The notes: generated by a model not told the origin, from the sequence alone. A stretch of DNA of 64,000 nt from Tethya wilhelma (GCA_964030475.1 CAXIPT010000084.1:1-64000); one strand, 5' to 3'. Positions 44,642 to 56,694 are shown, counted from the stretch's first letter. A program made the numbers and translations.

Positions 44642-45455
44642 CGTGTTTACAGTTAGCATTGTCATTAAAATATAATGCTGCCAGTTGTAACCTAAAGAAT
44701 TAGAAACAAGAGGGAACTCTAGATAGTTGTGTGTGAGTGTGTTTGTGAGTATGTGTGTGTGTGTGTGTGACAGAGAAAACAAGACAATTACCTGCACTGC
44801 ATTCCCTGGTATGAAAATGGTGTGGATTTGGGTGCATAGTGTATAATGACAGTATGAAAAGATTCCAAAGATGAAGTTTGGTAAACTGGAGAAAGCTTGC
44901 CAATGTTTTTGCTGAGTTAAGCATTGGTAAGCAAAGCTGAAATTTTTTCACTGGCTATTGAATCTGCATATCGTGTAACACTATGTACAATTAAATACTA
45001 AACATAATTGTGTGTGTGTGCGCATGTGTGTGCCACTTACGCCTCTTAAACCACTTCTGTAAGTCTCAAATCCTACACATTAAAGTTAGCTATTCTATTT
45101 ATACATAAACAACTGAGAAGGAGAGGCTCTGAGGCTCCCTCGAACATAAAGATATGGCCTAACACACAAAGCACAAAGGTAACAAAAGTAAGGCTAGACA
45201 GAAATTAATATGAAGATAAACCACTAAACCACTAACACAAAAATGAATAGAACAAAGACATGCATGCACACAAAGGATAATCTTAAACACAAATAACTAG
45301 GTATCTACTCTCACAAAACTCAATAAAATAGAATATAAACATGCATACAGTAAATAAACATTACCTGACGTACTATTTACAGTCTTACAGTAGTATAATA
45401 CAAAACCACATTGAATCTAACAGGCATAAAACTGGAAAATAAGCTTTGTCCAAAA
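44642..45455. other. non-coding stretch with TG microsatellites
   Basis: (TG)n tracts at 44730-44770 and 45008-45030, then A-rich sequence with many CACTAAACCA and AACACAAA words. No gene. Confidence 0.4.
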
Positions 45456-47605
45456 GAGAAGCTAGAGAGCGTGACATTGTGGAAGCACTGAAGGCATATG
45501 ATCGTACAGAAAACCCTATTGGACAAACACTTTCAGATTCCCACCGTGTGTTTAATTCGTGTCAAGGTAGTACGGTCATTTCTAAAGGCGGGAGTTCCAT
45601 TAAACAAGCTAGTTCATTTTAAAGAAGTTCTTGAGCAACATGCATACAAGCTTGCAGATGATCATTCATACTTTAGGAGGAACAAAATCAAATCAAATTA
45701 GAAATTCAGAGTAAAAATATTGCTATAATTTTTAACAGAACATCTAGGCTTGGTGAAGTCTTTGCCGTTGTAGTTAGGTTTTTCAATGAAGACAATTGGA
45801 ATATTGTGCAAAGATTAGTCCGTGTTGAATTACTTGTAAAAACAATGACAGGAGAGGAAATTGCTAGAGAGTTAGTCAATGTGCTGAATGTGGAGTATGG
45901 TGTGTCTGTTGACAGATTGCTAGTGGCAATGCATGACAGAGTGGCAGCAAATGGAGTTGCAATGAGAACCATTAAAGTACTATATTCAAATCTTGTAGAT
46001 ATCGGTTGTTATTCTCATACTTTGGATCATGTTGGTGACCACTTTAAGACTCCTATGCTTGATGACTTTATGCGACTATGGCTTAGCCTTTTTTCACACA
46101 GCCCTCATACTTGATTTGCATGGAAGGAATTAACGAGTAAGCAATGGCAACATTTAGTGAAACAAAATGGTGGAGTAGGTGGGAAGTAATGCATCAAGTA
46201 TTTCAGCAATTCGGAGATGTTCTACCATTTGTTGAATCTCACCTTGATTTCTCTCCAGCTAGAACAGGAAAGCTTATGCAGATGTTGACAGATACTCAGA
46301 AAAAGGCTTACTTGCAGTTGGAACTGGTAGCAGTAATAGATTGTGGGAAGACAATTGTAAAAGCCACCTATGCTTTAGAAGGAGATGGTCCACTTATTTT
46401 CAAGTGCTATGAAATACTCAGCACACTTAAGGCTAGTATTCAGTCTGACCATTTTCCTAACCTTTCAGCTGTTTCAAAACAACTAACTACTGGATCATCA
46501 CGTTTTCAACAGTATGTGTATTATGGAAAGTCATGTGTTAGACCTGGACTGGAGTACTTTACAACTAAGTTAGATAATGAATTGAGCAGCAGTGTGGCTG
46601 CATTTAAAGCTGCTCAGCTTTTTGTACCTGCTAAAGATTGTGAAATGCAACCAACCAGTTCATCTGTGGATTATTTGAAGATTTTCCCGTTTATTAAGGG
46701 TGCTCACACATACGCCCACGCAATTTTTGGTCTGGGTTGCTCTGGGGTGTATCTCAGAAACTATAAGAGATACAGCACTGCAATAAACTATACTTTGAAT
46801 AGCCCATGCACACAAGTGTACAGAAAAAAAAAGTGTCAACTATGAACTGTGCAAGTTTTACAAGCGACATAAATTCAAGTTAAAAGTTGATTAAACTCAC
46901 CATGTGTTAGGTTTGCAAGCTCAAAACCTTGTTTGCAGGCACAACTCTAGCAGGCAAACGCAGTTTAGCATCGTTTTTCAAAGCACCATGCTTGTAAGTT
47001 TGATTTTTCAAACATGACATCATCGTATATATAGTTCTTGCCTAGTAATTGGAAAAAACTATGCTAAGCCCTCTAAAGGAAAGGTCAAGTAGTACAGAGT
47101 TCAAATTTGGTTTAATTCTGGCAAACGGTGCGCGAGTTTAACAAAAAAAAACACTGACAAAGTGCCAAAAGCCCAAAATTTCTTCTTGATAGCTGCTATG
47201 GAAGAAGCAGAGTGTTAAAGAAGCCTTGTGCTAGCACCAGAGAAAGGTAAAAGAACTGTGCGCACTGTTAGTAACTTTAGATTTGCAGAGATTTAGTACA
47301 CGTGAATATTTTTTGGCATAATTAATGCGTTGCTATGTGCGAGCACCCTTAACAATACAACTCTCCAAAATCTTAAATCTGAACTTGGCTTGTATATGGC
47401 AAAGTGTGATGGTGTCAGTCCAAGTGTAGATACTCTCGAATGGTGGAAGAATCACTCAATTGAACTTCCTACCTGGTCAAAGCAAGTAAGAAATGTGGGG
47501 TGGGTTCAGCCCTCTTTTGCCGCTGCTGAAAGAGTGTTTTCTATCCTGAAGGCATCTTTCTCTCCTCAACAATACAAGACTACATCCAGTCTACATTAAT
47601 GTTAC
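45455..47605 (+). pseudogene. hAT-superfamily transposase, decayed
   Basis: The parts occur in the order expected of a hAT transposase but in different frames: EALKAYDRTENPIGQTLSDS (45485-45545), VKVVRSFLKAGVPLNKLV (45565-45620), EEIARELVNVLNVEYGVSVD and VAMHDRVAANGVAMRT with CYSHTLDHVGDHFKTPMLD (45806-46114), ETKWWSRWEVMHQVFQQFGD onward (46144-46845), and a C-terminal dimerisation segment WWKNHSIELPTWSKQ with PSFAAAERVFSILKASFS (47330-47599). At least four frame changes and stops, plus about 450 bp of foreign or intronic sequence (46850-47300), break it. Terminal repeats and the 8-bp target were not found. Confidence 0.75.
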
Positions 47606-47876
47606 AGTATAACAAGAGATGAACTTTTTTTATTTCATGCCAATTATTGTACATATTAATATTAAATTTTCCATTTGACACAGCAATGTTGATGCTTAAT
47701 TGCTTATAGTTAGCATAATTGGTAATATTTGAGAGCATAATTTAACATTTCCATAAAGTATAGCATAATAACAAAAACTTGGACCATAATATGCTGGGCC
47801 CTAGCCCGATAGCAGCCATTGTACCAAGGGGACCTATGCTGGGTCCATTCTTTATCAATCGTCTGCCCACTTCCGT

Positions 47877-48101
47877 GCTATAGGTATCCAGTCGAGACAC
47901 TACACAGGTCACAGCTTTAGAATTGGGGCTGCCACTGTAGCAGCACAGCAGGGTGTGCAGGAATCCACGATCCAGGCATTAGGCAAATGGTCAAGCGAGG
48001 CCTTCCGACGATATATTCGAATGCCCAGGCAGGACTTAGCGGCAATATCGAAGACGATCAGCAACCCATCTTTCTTGTGCCTTCAAGTTTGTCAATGCTA
48101 A
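47877..48101 (+). pseudogene. tyrosine recombinase C-terminal fragment (DIRS/Ngaro/Crypton-type)
   Basis: This 75-codon frame reads HYTGHSFRIGAATVAAQQG, then IQALGKWSSEAFRRYIRMP, then TAA. HSFRIGAA supplies the conserved H-x-x-R, LGKWSS the W/H position and RRYIR the catalytic Tyr of tyrosine recombinases used by DIRS-like retrotransposons and Cryptons. The upstream core with the first Arg is missing. The downstream GC-rich stretch (48220-48310, GTGGGGGAGGTGG, GTGGGGCACTGGGGGCAGGG) may be the terminal region of that element. Confidence 0.6.
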
Positions 48102-48414
48102 CTTATTATGTAATTTCTGGAATGTAGGATTAACATTTATAATTGTAGAAAGTATGCTGCTCGGCAGTGATGTTTGTTGTACCATTATAAATTGGGATAT
48201 TACTATTATTTATTTACTGATTGGGGGAGGATGTCGTGAGGATGTAGTACGCCATCCTGTGGGGGAGGTGGTTGCCTCCTCACCCCCGATCTGTGGGGCA
48301 CTGGGGGCAGGGCCATAATTATAATTATAGGCTAATTATGGTGTTTACATGCCTTCTGAGACTAGACCTTAGGCTCATAATTGTTATTGTAGCATCAGTT
48401 ACGTATGGTGCAAA
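48102..48414. other. probable terminal region of recombinase element and promoter
   Basis: AT-rich, then G-rich from 48222, then the leader of the frame beginning at 48415. No RNA gene or other feature. Confidence 0.35.
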
Positions 48415-48651
48415 ATGGCTGAATGGAAAAATACTTGTTGCAATCCTTTTAACAATGTTAACCACAGAGTTAGAGATAAAAGAAGGTTAAGAAAAATTAC
48501 TAAGAGTATTTGTGAGAAGTTTCCATCATCCATTTTACCAGGAGATAAGGTATGTGATGCATGTAGAAAGAAGTTGAGTGAGATGCCACAAGAAAGAGTG
48601 GACTTGATAAACCAATCAAGTACCTCCCAAGATTATCAGTTCCCTGAGTCC
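48415..48651 (+). pseudogene. N-terminal exon of a transposase-like family, cut by LTR element
   Basis: Frame begins MAEWKNTCCNPFNNVNHRVR and continues to KVCDACRKKLSEMPQE and SSTSQDYQFPES. The CCNP..H ... CDACRKKL spacing suggests a Cys/His zinc site. From memory this N-terminus precedes the protein family whose remainder is at 54129-56301. The 5' LTR of element 2 begins at 48652 and ends the frame a few codons later. Confidence 0.5.
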
Positions 48652-48817
48652 TGTAGTATGAACTGACTTGTTAGTAATATTGTGTTGTTGCCGACCTTTA
48701 CCATATATTGTCATGTGATATGATTACCATGTGCTGTCAAGAGGACTGATAAAAAGTATCTGTTTGCATCCTGAAGAGAACATATTACATGGTGTCAGGA
48801 GTGGGATCCTAACTAAA

Positions 48818-49594
48818 ATGGCTACTCCTTCTGCCCTTGGAACACCTTCTGCCTTTAATTTCAACAAACCCGAAGAATGGGGAAAATGGAAAAATCGCTT
48901 CCAGCAATACCGCATGGCGTCGGGCCTCTCAAAAGAAGATGCAGAACGACAAGTAAGCACGTTGTTATATTGCATGGGGGAAGGTTTCGGAGATGTTTTA
49001 GGCATGACGGGCATTTCAGAAGATGATAAAAAAGATTATGACAAAGTTGTTAAAAAATTTGATGATCATTTCGAAGTGCGAAAGAATGTAATTTTCGAGA
49101 GAGCTTGCTTTAACCAAAGAAAACAAGAAGTGGGTGAATCAGCAGAGCTGTACATTACAGCTGTACACCAGATGGCAGACTGGTGTGATTATGGAACTAT
49201 AAAATGAGCTGATTAGAGATCGCCTAGTTGTAGACATCCGTGACAAATCACTATCAGAAAGAATGCAGATGGAGTCAGGCCTCACCTTACAGAAAGCCAA
49301 AACACTCATTAGACAAAGAGAAGCGGTAAAAGAGCAAGGGACAATCCTAGCCTCAGGAACTAAAACCCAGCTGGATTCACTACAAAACAGATCGCAAAAG
49401 AAGGCAAGCTATCGTCAGTCCTCAAACCCGAAGCAAAAGGGAAAGCGACGTAATGAGATAATTATGTATACGATGTGGAAAAGAGTCCCATCCAGTGCAG
49501 CAATGCCCAGCAAAGAGTGTGATCTGCCATAAATGCAACCGCAAGGGTCACTTTGCAAAACACTGCCTTTCTAAGACCATAGCTGTATTAGCAC
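48818..49594 (+). pseudogene. gag-like protein of LTR element 2, frameshifted
   Basis: Start MATPSALGTPSAFNF at 48818 after the primer-binding site. The capsid region includes WGKWKNRFQQYRMASGL and FERACFNQRKQEVGESAELY. A frameshift at about 49200 (stop TGA 49205-49207) moves the rest (ERMQMESGLTLQKAKTLIRQ) to another frame. A second near 49465 precedes the zinc knuckles CIRCGKESHPVQQC and CHKCNRKGHFAKHC. Two lesions therefore split gag. Confidence 0.7.
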
Positions 49595-50937
49595 AAGACG
49601 ACTCCGAACAAACTCCCGGAGACTCAGACGTCGACGAATTCTTCCTTGATACTGCGTACCTAAATGCAGTGGGAGGACCAAACTCTAGTTGTTGGAAAGT
49701 CGAACTGAACATTGAGCAACAACCCTTGTCTTTCAAAATCGACACGGGTGCAGAGGTGACTGCAATTTCTGGGAGGACACTGAAGAAACCACCCCCTCTG
49801 GCAAAGACCTCCAAAACCATTTGCGGCCCTGACCGTAATCCTCTACACATTGTGGGGGAAGCCAAGGTTCATTTAGCAATACAACAGAAGAACACAGTCC
49901 AGAGAGTATTTGTTGTAAGAGGTCTTTCTAATGATCTCCTGGGCTTACCTGCTATTAAAGCTCTAAATCTACTGAATTATGTCGATACTGTACAGAATAA
50001 CGACATTATTAAGGACCATCCAGATCTCTTCACTGGATTGGGCACGTTCAAAGAAGAATATACCATCCGTCTCAAACCTGATGCAGTTCCACATGGCATT
50101 CACACTCTAAGGAAAGTTCCATTAGAGGCTGTGGAGAGAGAACTCAAAAACATGGAGGAACTTGGAGTGATATCTAAGGTTAGTGAACCTACTGAATGGT
50201 GTGCGGGCATGGTCATGGTTCCAAAAGCCTCAGGGAAAGTCCGCATTTGTGTTGATTTGAAGCCTCTAAATGAAAGTGTAATGAGAGAGGTCCACCCCTT
50301 ACAGAGTGTCGATGCCACTTCGGTACAATTAGCTGATTCTAAAGTTTTCAGCAAACTTGACACAAACAGTGGATTATGGCAAGTGCCTTTGGCAGAAGAA
50401 TCTCGCCATCTTACAACCTTTATTACTCCAGTGGGTCGCTATTGTTTTAACAAACTCCCATTTGGTCTGAGTAGTGCCCCTGAGCATTTTCAAAAACGCA
50501 TGTCTGATTTGTTGTCAGATATTCCTGGAGTACAGGTACACATTGATGATATTCTGGTGCCTGGTAGAACATTCGAAGAACACGATCAAAGATTAGACGA
50601 AGTACTACAGAGACTCAGAGAGGCTAAACTGACACTAAACCCGGCAAAGTGTGCCTTCTGCCAACCTCGAGTTGACTATCTTGGGCATGTGATCGATGTT
50701 AACGGAGTACTACCCGACCCAGAGAAAACGGAAGCTATTCGTGGGCTTCCAGCACCTACTTCTATCAGCCAACTCAGGAGATTCATGGGTATGATTAACC
50801 AACTCAATAAGTTCTCACAGAGCTTTCTACACCCCTACGTGAACTCCTTAGCCCTAAACGAGTGTTCCTCTGGACTCCAGTACACGAGGAAGCATTTGCC
50901 AAAGTCAAGGAGGAAGTTGCATCACCCAGAGTGCTAG
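49495..50937 (+). pseudogene. protease and reverse transcriptase of LTR element 2
   Basis: 480 codons: zinc knuckle at residues 11-24, aspartic protease DTGAEVTAISG at 83, then RT with TEWCAGMVMVPKASGK, RICVDLKPLNESV, FSKLDTNSGLWQVPL, FNKLPFGLSSAPEHFQKRM, the active-site box VHIDDIL (near 50540) and the thumb (YLGHVIDVNGVLPDPEK). The active-site aspartate pair is kept. A frameshift near 50855 separates it from RNase H. Confidence 0.8.
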
Positions 50938-51788
50938 CCCTCTATGACTTGGAGAAGGAGACCAAAATCAGTGCTGATGCCTCAGCTTATGGACTAGGTG
51001 CTGTCCTTCTACAGAAACACAATTCCGATTGGAGACCAGTTGCATTCGCATCTAGAGCCCTAACTGATACAGAAACCCGCTATGTGCAGATCGAAAAGGA
51101 AGCGCTAGCTCTCACATGGGCTTGTGAGAAATTCTCCACTTATGTTCTTGGCAAACAAATACAGCTGGAAACAGACCACAAACCACTAGTACCCTTATTG
51201 GGTCACAAGAGTTTGGATTCGCTCCCTCCAAGAGTTCTTCGTTTTCGGCTAAGACTCCTCCGCTTTCAGTATAGTATCTTTCACTCTCCTGGCAAGAGCC
51301 TATATCTTGCAGATACCCTCTCCAGAGCTCCCATTAAGAAGGATGATGAGTTTGTGTCAGTGGCAGCAGTTGAAGTTGAGAAATTTGTTGATTCAACCAT
51401 TCAAGCTCTCCCTGCCGGCGAAGAACGCTTACAGTCGTATCGCAGAGCTCAAGTAGAAGACCCAGAATGTTCGAAGGTCATTGAGTTTTGCAAGTCAGGG
51501 TGGCCATCGAGACATACACTCAAAGGGGCAGTCAAGAAGTACTGGCAATTCCGCTCTACACTAACCGTCAATCAAGATCTCCTTCTGTACGGCTCAAGAA
51601 TTGTTATTCCCCAAGCAAAGAGAAAGGAAACAATGTCCAGAATTCATAGTGGTCATCAGGGAATCGTTTGTTGCAGACTTCGTGTGTCTGAGTCTGTTTG
51701 GTGGCCTGGAGCTTCACAAGAGATGGAGAACTTTGTACGCTCATGTCCAGAATGTATGAAGACTAATGTTCCAAGTAAGAGCCACTGA
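50862..51788 (+). pseudogene. RNase H and integrase zinc domain of LTR element 2
   Basis: RNase H motifs are ISADASAYGLGAVLLQ, EKEALALTWACEKF and ETDHKPL. Further on the integrase H-H-C-C site reads IHSGHQGIVCCRLRVSE and CPECMKTN. It ends at TGA 51786-51788, where a one-base change shifts the integrase core to the next frame. Confidence 0.8.
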
Positions 51789-52594
51789 TGCCCACAGCAT
51801 TGCCAAAGCACCCATGGGAGAGAATAGCATCCGACCTATTTGAGTTGGAGAAGACTAACTACGTATTGGTGGTAGACTATTTTTCACGCTACATGGAGCT
51901 TCAGCGTTTGAACAGTATGACAGCAGCAAGTGTGATTATGGCTTTGAAGTCTATCTTCTCTCGTCATGGAGTTCCCTTGGTGATGGTTAGCGACAATGGT
52001 CCGCAATATGATTGCAGAGAGATGAAGGAGTTTGCTGAAGATTATGGTTTTAAACATGTCACCAGCAGTCCTTACCATCCCCAGTCCAATGAACTAGCCG
52101 AGAGAACCGTGAAGACGGTTAAGCAGTTGCTTGCAAATTCTCCTGATCCCTACAAGGCAATGTTGAGCTATAGAGCTACCCCACTACCAGCTTATGGCCT
52201 CAGCCCAGCAGAACTTCCGATGGGTAGGAAACTTCGCACAGATATTCCTCAACTACAGAAGATCTTTATTCCTCAATGGCCATACCTGGAAAGCTTTAGT
52301 GAGACCGATAAGCAACAGAAAGAGAAGCAGAAGAAAGATTACGACAAGAGACATAGAGTACGACCTCTTCCAGAGTTTCCACTGGACACACCAGTCTGGG
52401 TAGACACACCTAATGGTCAAGTACCTGGGAGAGTAGCTGGACGATCACAAGAACCACGATCGTATCAGGTTGAAGTTCCATCTGGGGACATTCGCCGTAA
52501 TCGTGTACAACTTAGAGAACGAGAACGAGTAGAGACTCAAGATCACTCACAACATGCAGAATCACAATCACAGAACTGTATCGACCCGATCTAA
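51788..52594 (+). pseudogene. integrase core of LTR element 2
   Basis: PWERIASDLFELEKTNYVLV carries the first catalytic Asp, VMVSDNGPQYD the second and SPYHPQSNELAERTVKTVK the Glu. A C-terminal chromatin- or DNA-binding-like region follows (LDTPVWVDTPNGQVPGRV, YQVEVPSGDIRRNR). All three catalytic residues remain; only the frame break at 51786 separates it from the upstream part. It starts within the overlap, so the first codon is nominal. Confidence 0.8.
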
Positions 52595-52929
52595 AACTGG
52601 AATTGTTGTAACCCCCCACCCCCAACTACTATGGGTATAACTGAAAGGGGGAGATGTAGTATGAACTGATTTGTTAGTAATATTATTGTATGTGTTGTTG
52701 CCAACCTTTACCATATATTGTCATGTGATATGATTACCATGTGCTGTCAAAAGGACTGATAAAAAAGTAACTGTTTGCATCCTGAAGAGAACATATTACA
52801 CATACATTTCCTATTGAGTGGCCATCTTGAATGATGACGTGTACAATTCCCGCTGGAAAATTTTGTTACGTATGTAATGTGATCACGTGTACCCCATGTA
52901 TGCACGTGTCAGTGCCGTGAAAATTCAAA

Positions 52930-53075
52930 TGTCATTAGATTTTATCGAGTTCAAGTCAGTGTTCAAGATGTCAAGTCCTAGTGCTNAGTCCAAAATATCT
53001 TCACCAGAAGATTTGCCTGACCAGTTAAGTACTTCTCATGAATATCACTTTCCAGAATACACTCAGTGTAGTTAA
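52930..53075 (+). pseudogene. second N-terminal-like fragment of transposase-like family
   Basis: Reads PDQLSTSHEYHFPEYTQC, closely similar to NQSSTSQDYQFPESC at 48606-48654 on the other side of the LTR element. An N at 52986 interrupts it. It may be a diverged duplicate of that exon or the same exon separated by rearrangement. Confidence 0.35.
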
Positions 53076-53589
53076 AGCATGTCCTTAGTGTGGGTATTGA
53101 CTGTTTCCCTCAACAAATGTGTAAGATATGGAAGCTACTAAAGACATCAATGGAGGTTAGCTAGCAATATAAACTGTTATGGCTATTACTTCAACATTTG
53201 TTAAACATTTTAAACTGGAAGTGGTCACCTCACCACACCCCCTTTTCAATTATTTAATGAGATCACTATTTGTCTTGTATTTTGACTGCTCCCACTTAAT
53301 GAAACTCAGTAAATTTTTATCTCTATTCTATGTGAGGCAATATAATATAACTGAAAAATGTTCATTAATCTAAGTACTAGTAGCTTATAGACAATTGTAG
53401 CACAAAATTACATGATTTTTTGGTACAATATTTGTTTATAGACTATACTCACCTTCATCCCTGTATGGAGTACCAATTTTCCAGTTAGTTCTAGTAACTT
53501 CATGCACTAGAGAATTTATTTAAAAAGCTAACCTCCAATTGAGAGAACGCACCTGAGTGAGGCATCTTTGTTGGCAACTATGCCTGTAT
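53076..53589. other. non-coding stretch, nothing recognised
   Basis: AT-rich with no supported exon; the small frame at 53179 is unremarkable. Confidence 0.35.
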
Positions 53590-53594
53590 TTAAC

Positions 53595-54015
53595 CGCACG
53601 CATATTTGACGGTCGCGTATTTTACAATTTTTCGCATTTATTATTTTAAAGCCATGTCGTTCGAGCTATAGGCTTTAGACTTGCCATCCTGTTAGGTAAG
53701 GTAGAGCCCTACTAAAATAATAAGTTAAGATCGGGTCTGATTAGTAGGCGTGGAAATATAGGCTTTAGTCGCATTCGAGGTGAGATCGAGACCTTCAGTT
53801 TTAAACGAACATTTATTTCCTAGTGCTTTGCAGGAGAAGCTTGACGCTGGCTATATGTAGGTGCAGCAAGGTTTAGGCTATACTTGCATGCAATCGCTTT
53901 TGTAGTCCTGCTTTGCAAGCTAGAAAAAAAGCCAAAAGCATGCTACTAATTTAGCAAACTTTCACAGCTTCCGTTTTGCAAGCTTTTTGAAGGAAGCGAA
54001 AGCTAAGCACAGAAT
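53595..54015 (+). repeat. diverged direct repeat, left copy
   Basis: From CGCATATTTGACGGTCGCGT through TTTTCGCATTTATTA, GAGCTATAGGCTTTA, TAGGCTATACTTGCATGCAA, AAAAAAAGCCAAAAGCATGC to AAGCTTTTTGAA. The same blocks in the same order and orientation occur at 56695-57115, at about 75-80% identity by eye. Together they bracket the pseudogene at 54129-56301. Confidence 0.7.
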
Positions 54016-54128
54016 TGTTGATGTAGCTATGGCGTATTCCTACCATAACTAAGCCAAACTACTGAGGAAAGATAGTAACTTTCTCTATGCTTTCTCTAAA
54101 GAAGGAATAAAATAAATTCTGATTAAGT

Positions 54129-56301
54129 ATGCATAAATTAATTATTCATGTTCAAAGCTTGTTCAATGCTTGTCAAATGCATGTATTGGTACAAGCTTTA
54201 ATTATAATTGGCACTGCCTATACAAAAAGTTGTGGACATGCCTTAACTACACTGAGCAGATTTTCTTCACCAGTAAAAGAATTGGTAATTGCTGATCAAT
54301 CAAGGCAAAGTGTGAACAAGTACCTTGGTGATGTAGATATGAGTCCTATCACTAAGAGAAATCTACAGAGTAAAAAATACCAGAAAAAGAAAGAAGCAAT
54401 AACTAGAATGCTAGAAATGGCAGGAATCGAAGACAAATCACCTGCTGGTGATAACGAAATTGTTACACAACAGAAAAGTACCATAGTGATACAGTGAATA
54501 GAAGTGAAAAGGAGCAAATTTCAACTGTCCTTCCACAAAGCTGGTCTATTCGTAAAATCCAAACTGAATTTGGTGCATTAAACTATGCAGTGAGAAAAGC
54601 TAAATCACTTGTTGCAGCAAATGGGGCTTTGACCACTCCAAATCCGAAGCCTGGTCGATCACTTATGCAAGCAACTCAAACTCTTGTAGTAAATTTTCAT
54701 GAAAGTGACGAAAACAGCAGGTTGATGCCTGGGAAGAATGACTGTGTATCTGTACAAAAATCTGAAGGCCGAGTGATGATACAAAAGAGGCTCGTTTTAA
54801 AAATTTGCGTAAAATTTATCGCTTGTTTAAGGACAGGCATCCAGAAGTGAGGGTGTAATTTTCAAAATTTGCGGAGTTGAGGCCACCACATTTTGTCCTT
54901 GCAGGTACTAGTGGCACCCATTGTATCTGTGTGTGTACCATACATCAGAACGTTAACTTGCTCTTTGAGAGTGTTAAGATTTGTGACTTGGAAACTTCTG
55001 ATGGTTCAAATGTACAGTCATACCAACATTGCCTAGCTCAAGCTCTCTGCAATCCACCGACACCATCTTGCTACTTTGGGAATTGCAAACAATGTCCAGG
55101 GCTTTCTTCTGTGCAGGTATTGGTACAAATGTTATTGGATGACAACATGATAGACATCATAACGTTTAAACTGTGGGTTTCTGTAGACAGGTCTAACCTT
55201 TACAAAGACTACTGATGATTTTGTGAGTATTTTTGTGGTAAATTATTGGCTCTAATTCCACATTAATTTGTTTGTTGCTGTACAACAGTGTTCATACTTC
55301 AATGAATGCAAGTTGAATCTAAAACCTGGTGAAGTTATTGTACAGGTGGATTTCTCAGAAGACTATGCCTTCATTCTTCAGGACTCATCTCAAGGTTTCC
55401 ACTGGAATAATTCCCAGGCTACAATACATCTATTTGTTGTATATTACAAGCATTTGCAACAGGAAAGCCACATTACCTTTGTTGTAGTATCTGACACAAT
55501 ACGATAGCCGTTTATTTATTTTAAACCAAACTAATTTCTTTCAAATCTATTATTTCGACTAGAAAAAATAATATATTTCTCTGATGGACCAGCTTCACAA
55601 TACAAAAATAGAAAAAAATTTAGTAACTTATGTCATCATGAATTGGATTTCGGTGTGAAAGCAGAGTGGCATTTCAGTGCCACTTCTCATGGCAAAGAAG
55701 CCTGTGACAGGTTAGGGGGTACTATAAAATGCCTTGCAGCCAAGCTAGCCTTCAGAGACCTTACCATGAGCCAATTATTACTCCTCTACAGCTGTACGAC
55801 TGGGCTCACACTTCCTTAGCAGCAATCCAATTCAGCTATTGTGATTGTTCAGAGTACTCGATAGTGAAAGACCAGCTTGAGGCCAGGTTTGCAAAATCAA
55901 GAACAATTCCAGGAGCACGTCAATATCATTCATTCATCCCAGTATCTTTGAAGAAGGTTCAAGTGTGTAATTTTTCAGCATCGACAACTTTTAAAATAGA
56001 AAGAGTAAGCAGTGAACTAGAATTGAAGAGTATCTTAGGCTATGTTACCTGTTTGTGTGAGAGTAACTGGTGGCTGGCATTTGTTGTAGACATAGATGTA
56101 GAGAATTCTGAAGTTAGGGTAACATTCTTGCACCCTCAAGGCCAAGCTCGTTCCTACATGTACCCAGCAATTCCAGATGTTCTCACAGTTCCTTCAAGCC
56201 AGATTTTAACTAAAGTTAATCTCAAGACAGCTACAGGACGTACTTTTACACTAACAAAAAAAGAAAATCAACAGGCCACTCAAAAACTAGTTCAATTGTA
56301 G
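54129..56301 (+). pseudogene. transposase-like family (SWSIRK...MPGKND), broken
   Basis: Ordered pieces: YLGDVDMSPITKRNLQSKKY (54129-54497); QISTVLPQSWSIRKIQTEFG, TPNPKPGRSL and SRLMPGKNDCVSV (54494-54850); HFVLAGTSGTHCICVCTIHQ, CNPPTPSCYFGNCKQCPGL, LLDDNMIDIITFKLWVSVDR (54880-55215); CKLNLKPGEVIVQVDFSEDY and GFHWNNSQATIH (55300-55507); YFSDGPASQYKNRK-like and AEWHFSATSHGKEACDRLGG in a third frame (55570-55725); SRTIPGARQYHSFIPVS to the stop (55729-56301). From memory this is a multi-copy uncharacterised family in sponges and cnidarians. The DFSEDY, FSDG..SQYKN and CDRLGG acidic positions could form an RNase H-like DDE/D site, which is inference. Stops and frameshifts near 54490, 54800, 54858, 55210, 55510 and 55725 make it dead unless some are introns. 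Confidence 0.6.
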
Positions 56302-56613
56302 ACACAATATGTGTATTTGTGTAAAATATTAATTTTTCTTATAAACCTGTCTATATAAATGAAGCCATATCTTTAAATACCATCAAGGGCCCACAACTAA
56401 ATTAATACAGTAGATAGAGTACACCCTGTATATCAATTAAAATAAATCTTGACAAAATTAAAGTGGCCGTTTTCGAATATCACTTTAATTAAGTTTTGAT
56501 TCAATGACCATTGACCACTTGATTAGTGACCATGCCCACTAAAATATTTTGTAATTAGAGACACTCTCTAGGTATAACTTAAATAATTATTGTACAGTAA
56601 TTATGATATGGCC
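56302..56613. other. 3' flank, nothing recognised
   Basis: AT-rich sequence after the stop at 56301 without a clear polyadenylation or coding signal beyond AATAAA-like AAATAAATC at 56442. Confidence 0.35.
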
Positions 56614-56670
56614 TTAAAGGGAAGCTGATATGAAAAATATACATTTTTTATTATTAGCTATTCTTAACTC
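56614..56670 (+). mobile_element. TTAA + AGGGAAGCTG transposon end, copy 2
   Basis: Same start as at 42827-42960, in the same orientation, and directly upstream of the right direct-repeat copy. Confidence 0.5.
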
Positions 56671-56694
56671 TTTAGGGCCGACAGCGCCAAAAGT

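Larger units (their letters stand above)
48652..52800 (+). mobile_element. Ty3/gypsy LTR retrotransposon 2
   Basis: 5' LTR 48652-48789 and 3' LTR 52655-52800 both run TGTAGTATGAACTGA ... ACATATTACA and differ by a few substitutions and two small indels. TGGTGTCAGGAGTGGGAT at 48790 matches the 3' end complement of animal tRNA-Leu, the primer-binding site. AAAGGGGGAGA precedes the 3' LTR. Internal order gag, protease, RT, RNase H, integrase. No matching 5-bp target repeat is visible (AGTCC left, CATAC right), so the ends may have recombined. Confidence 0.9.
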
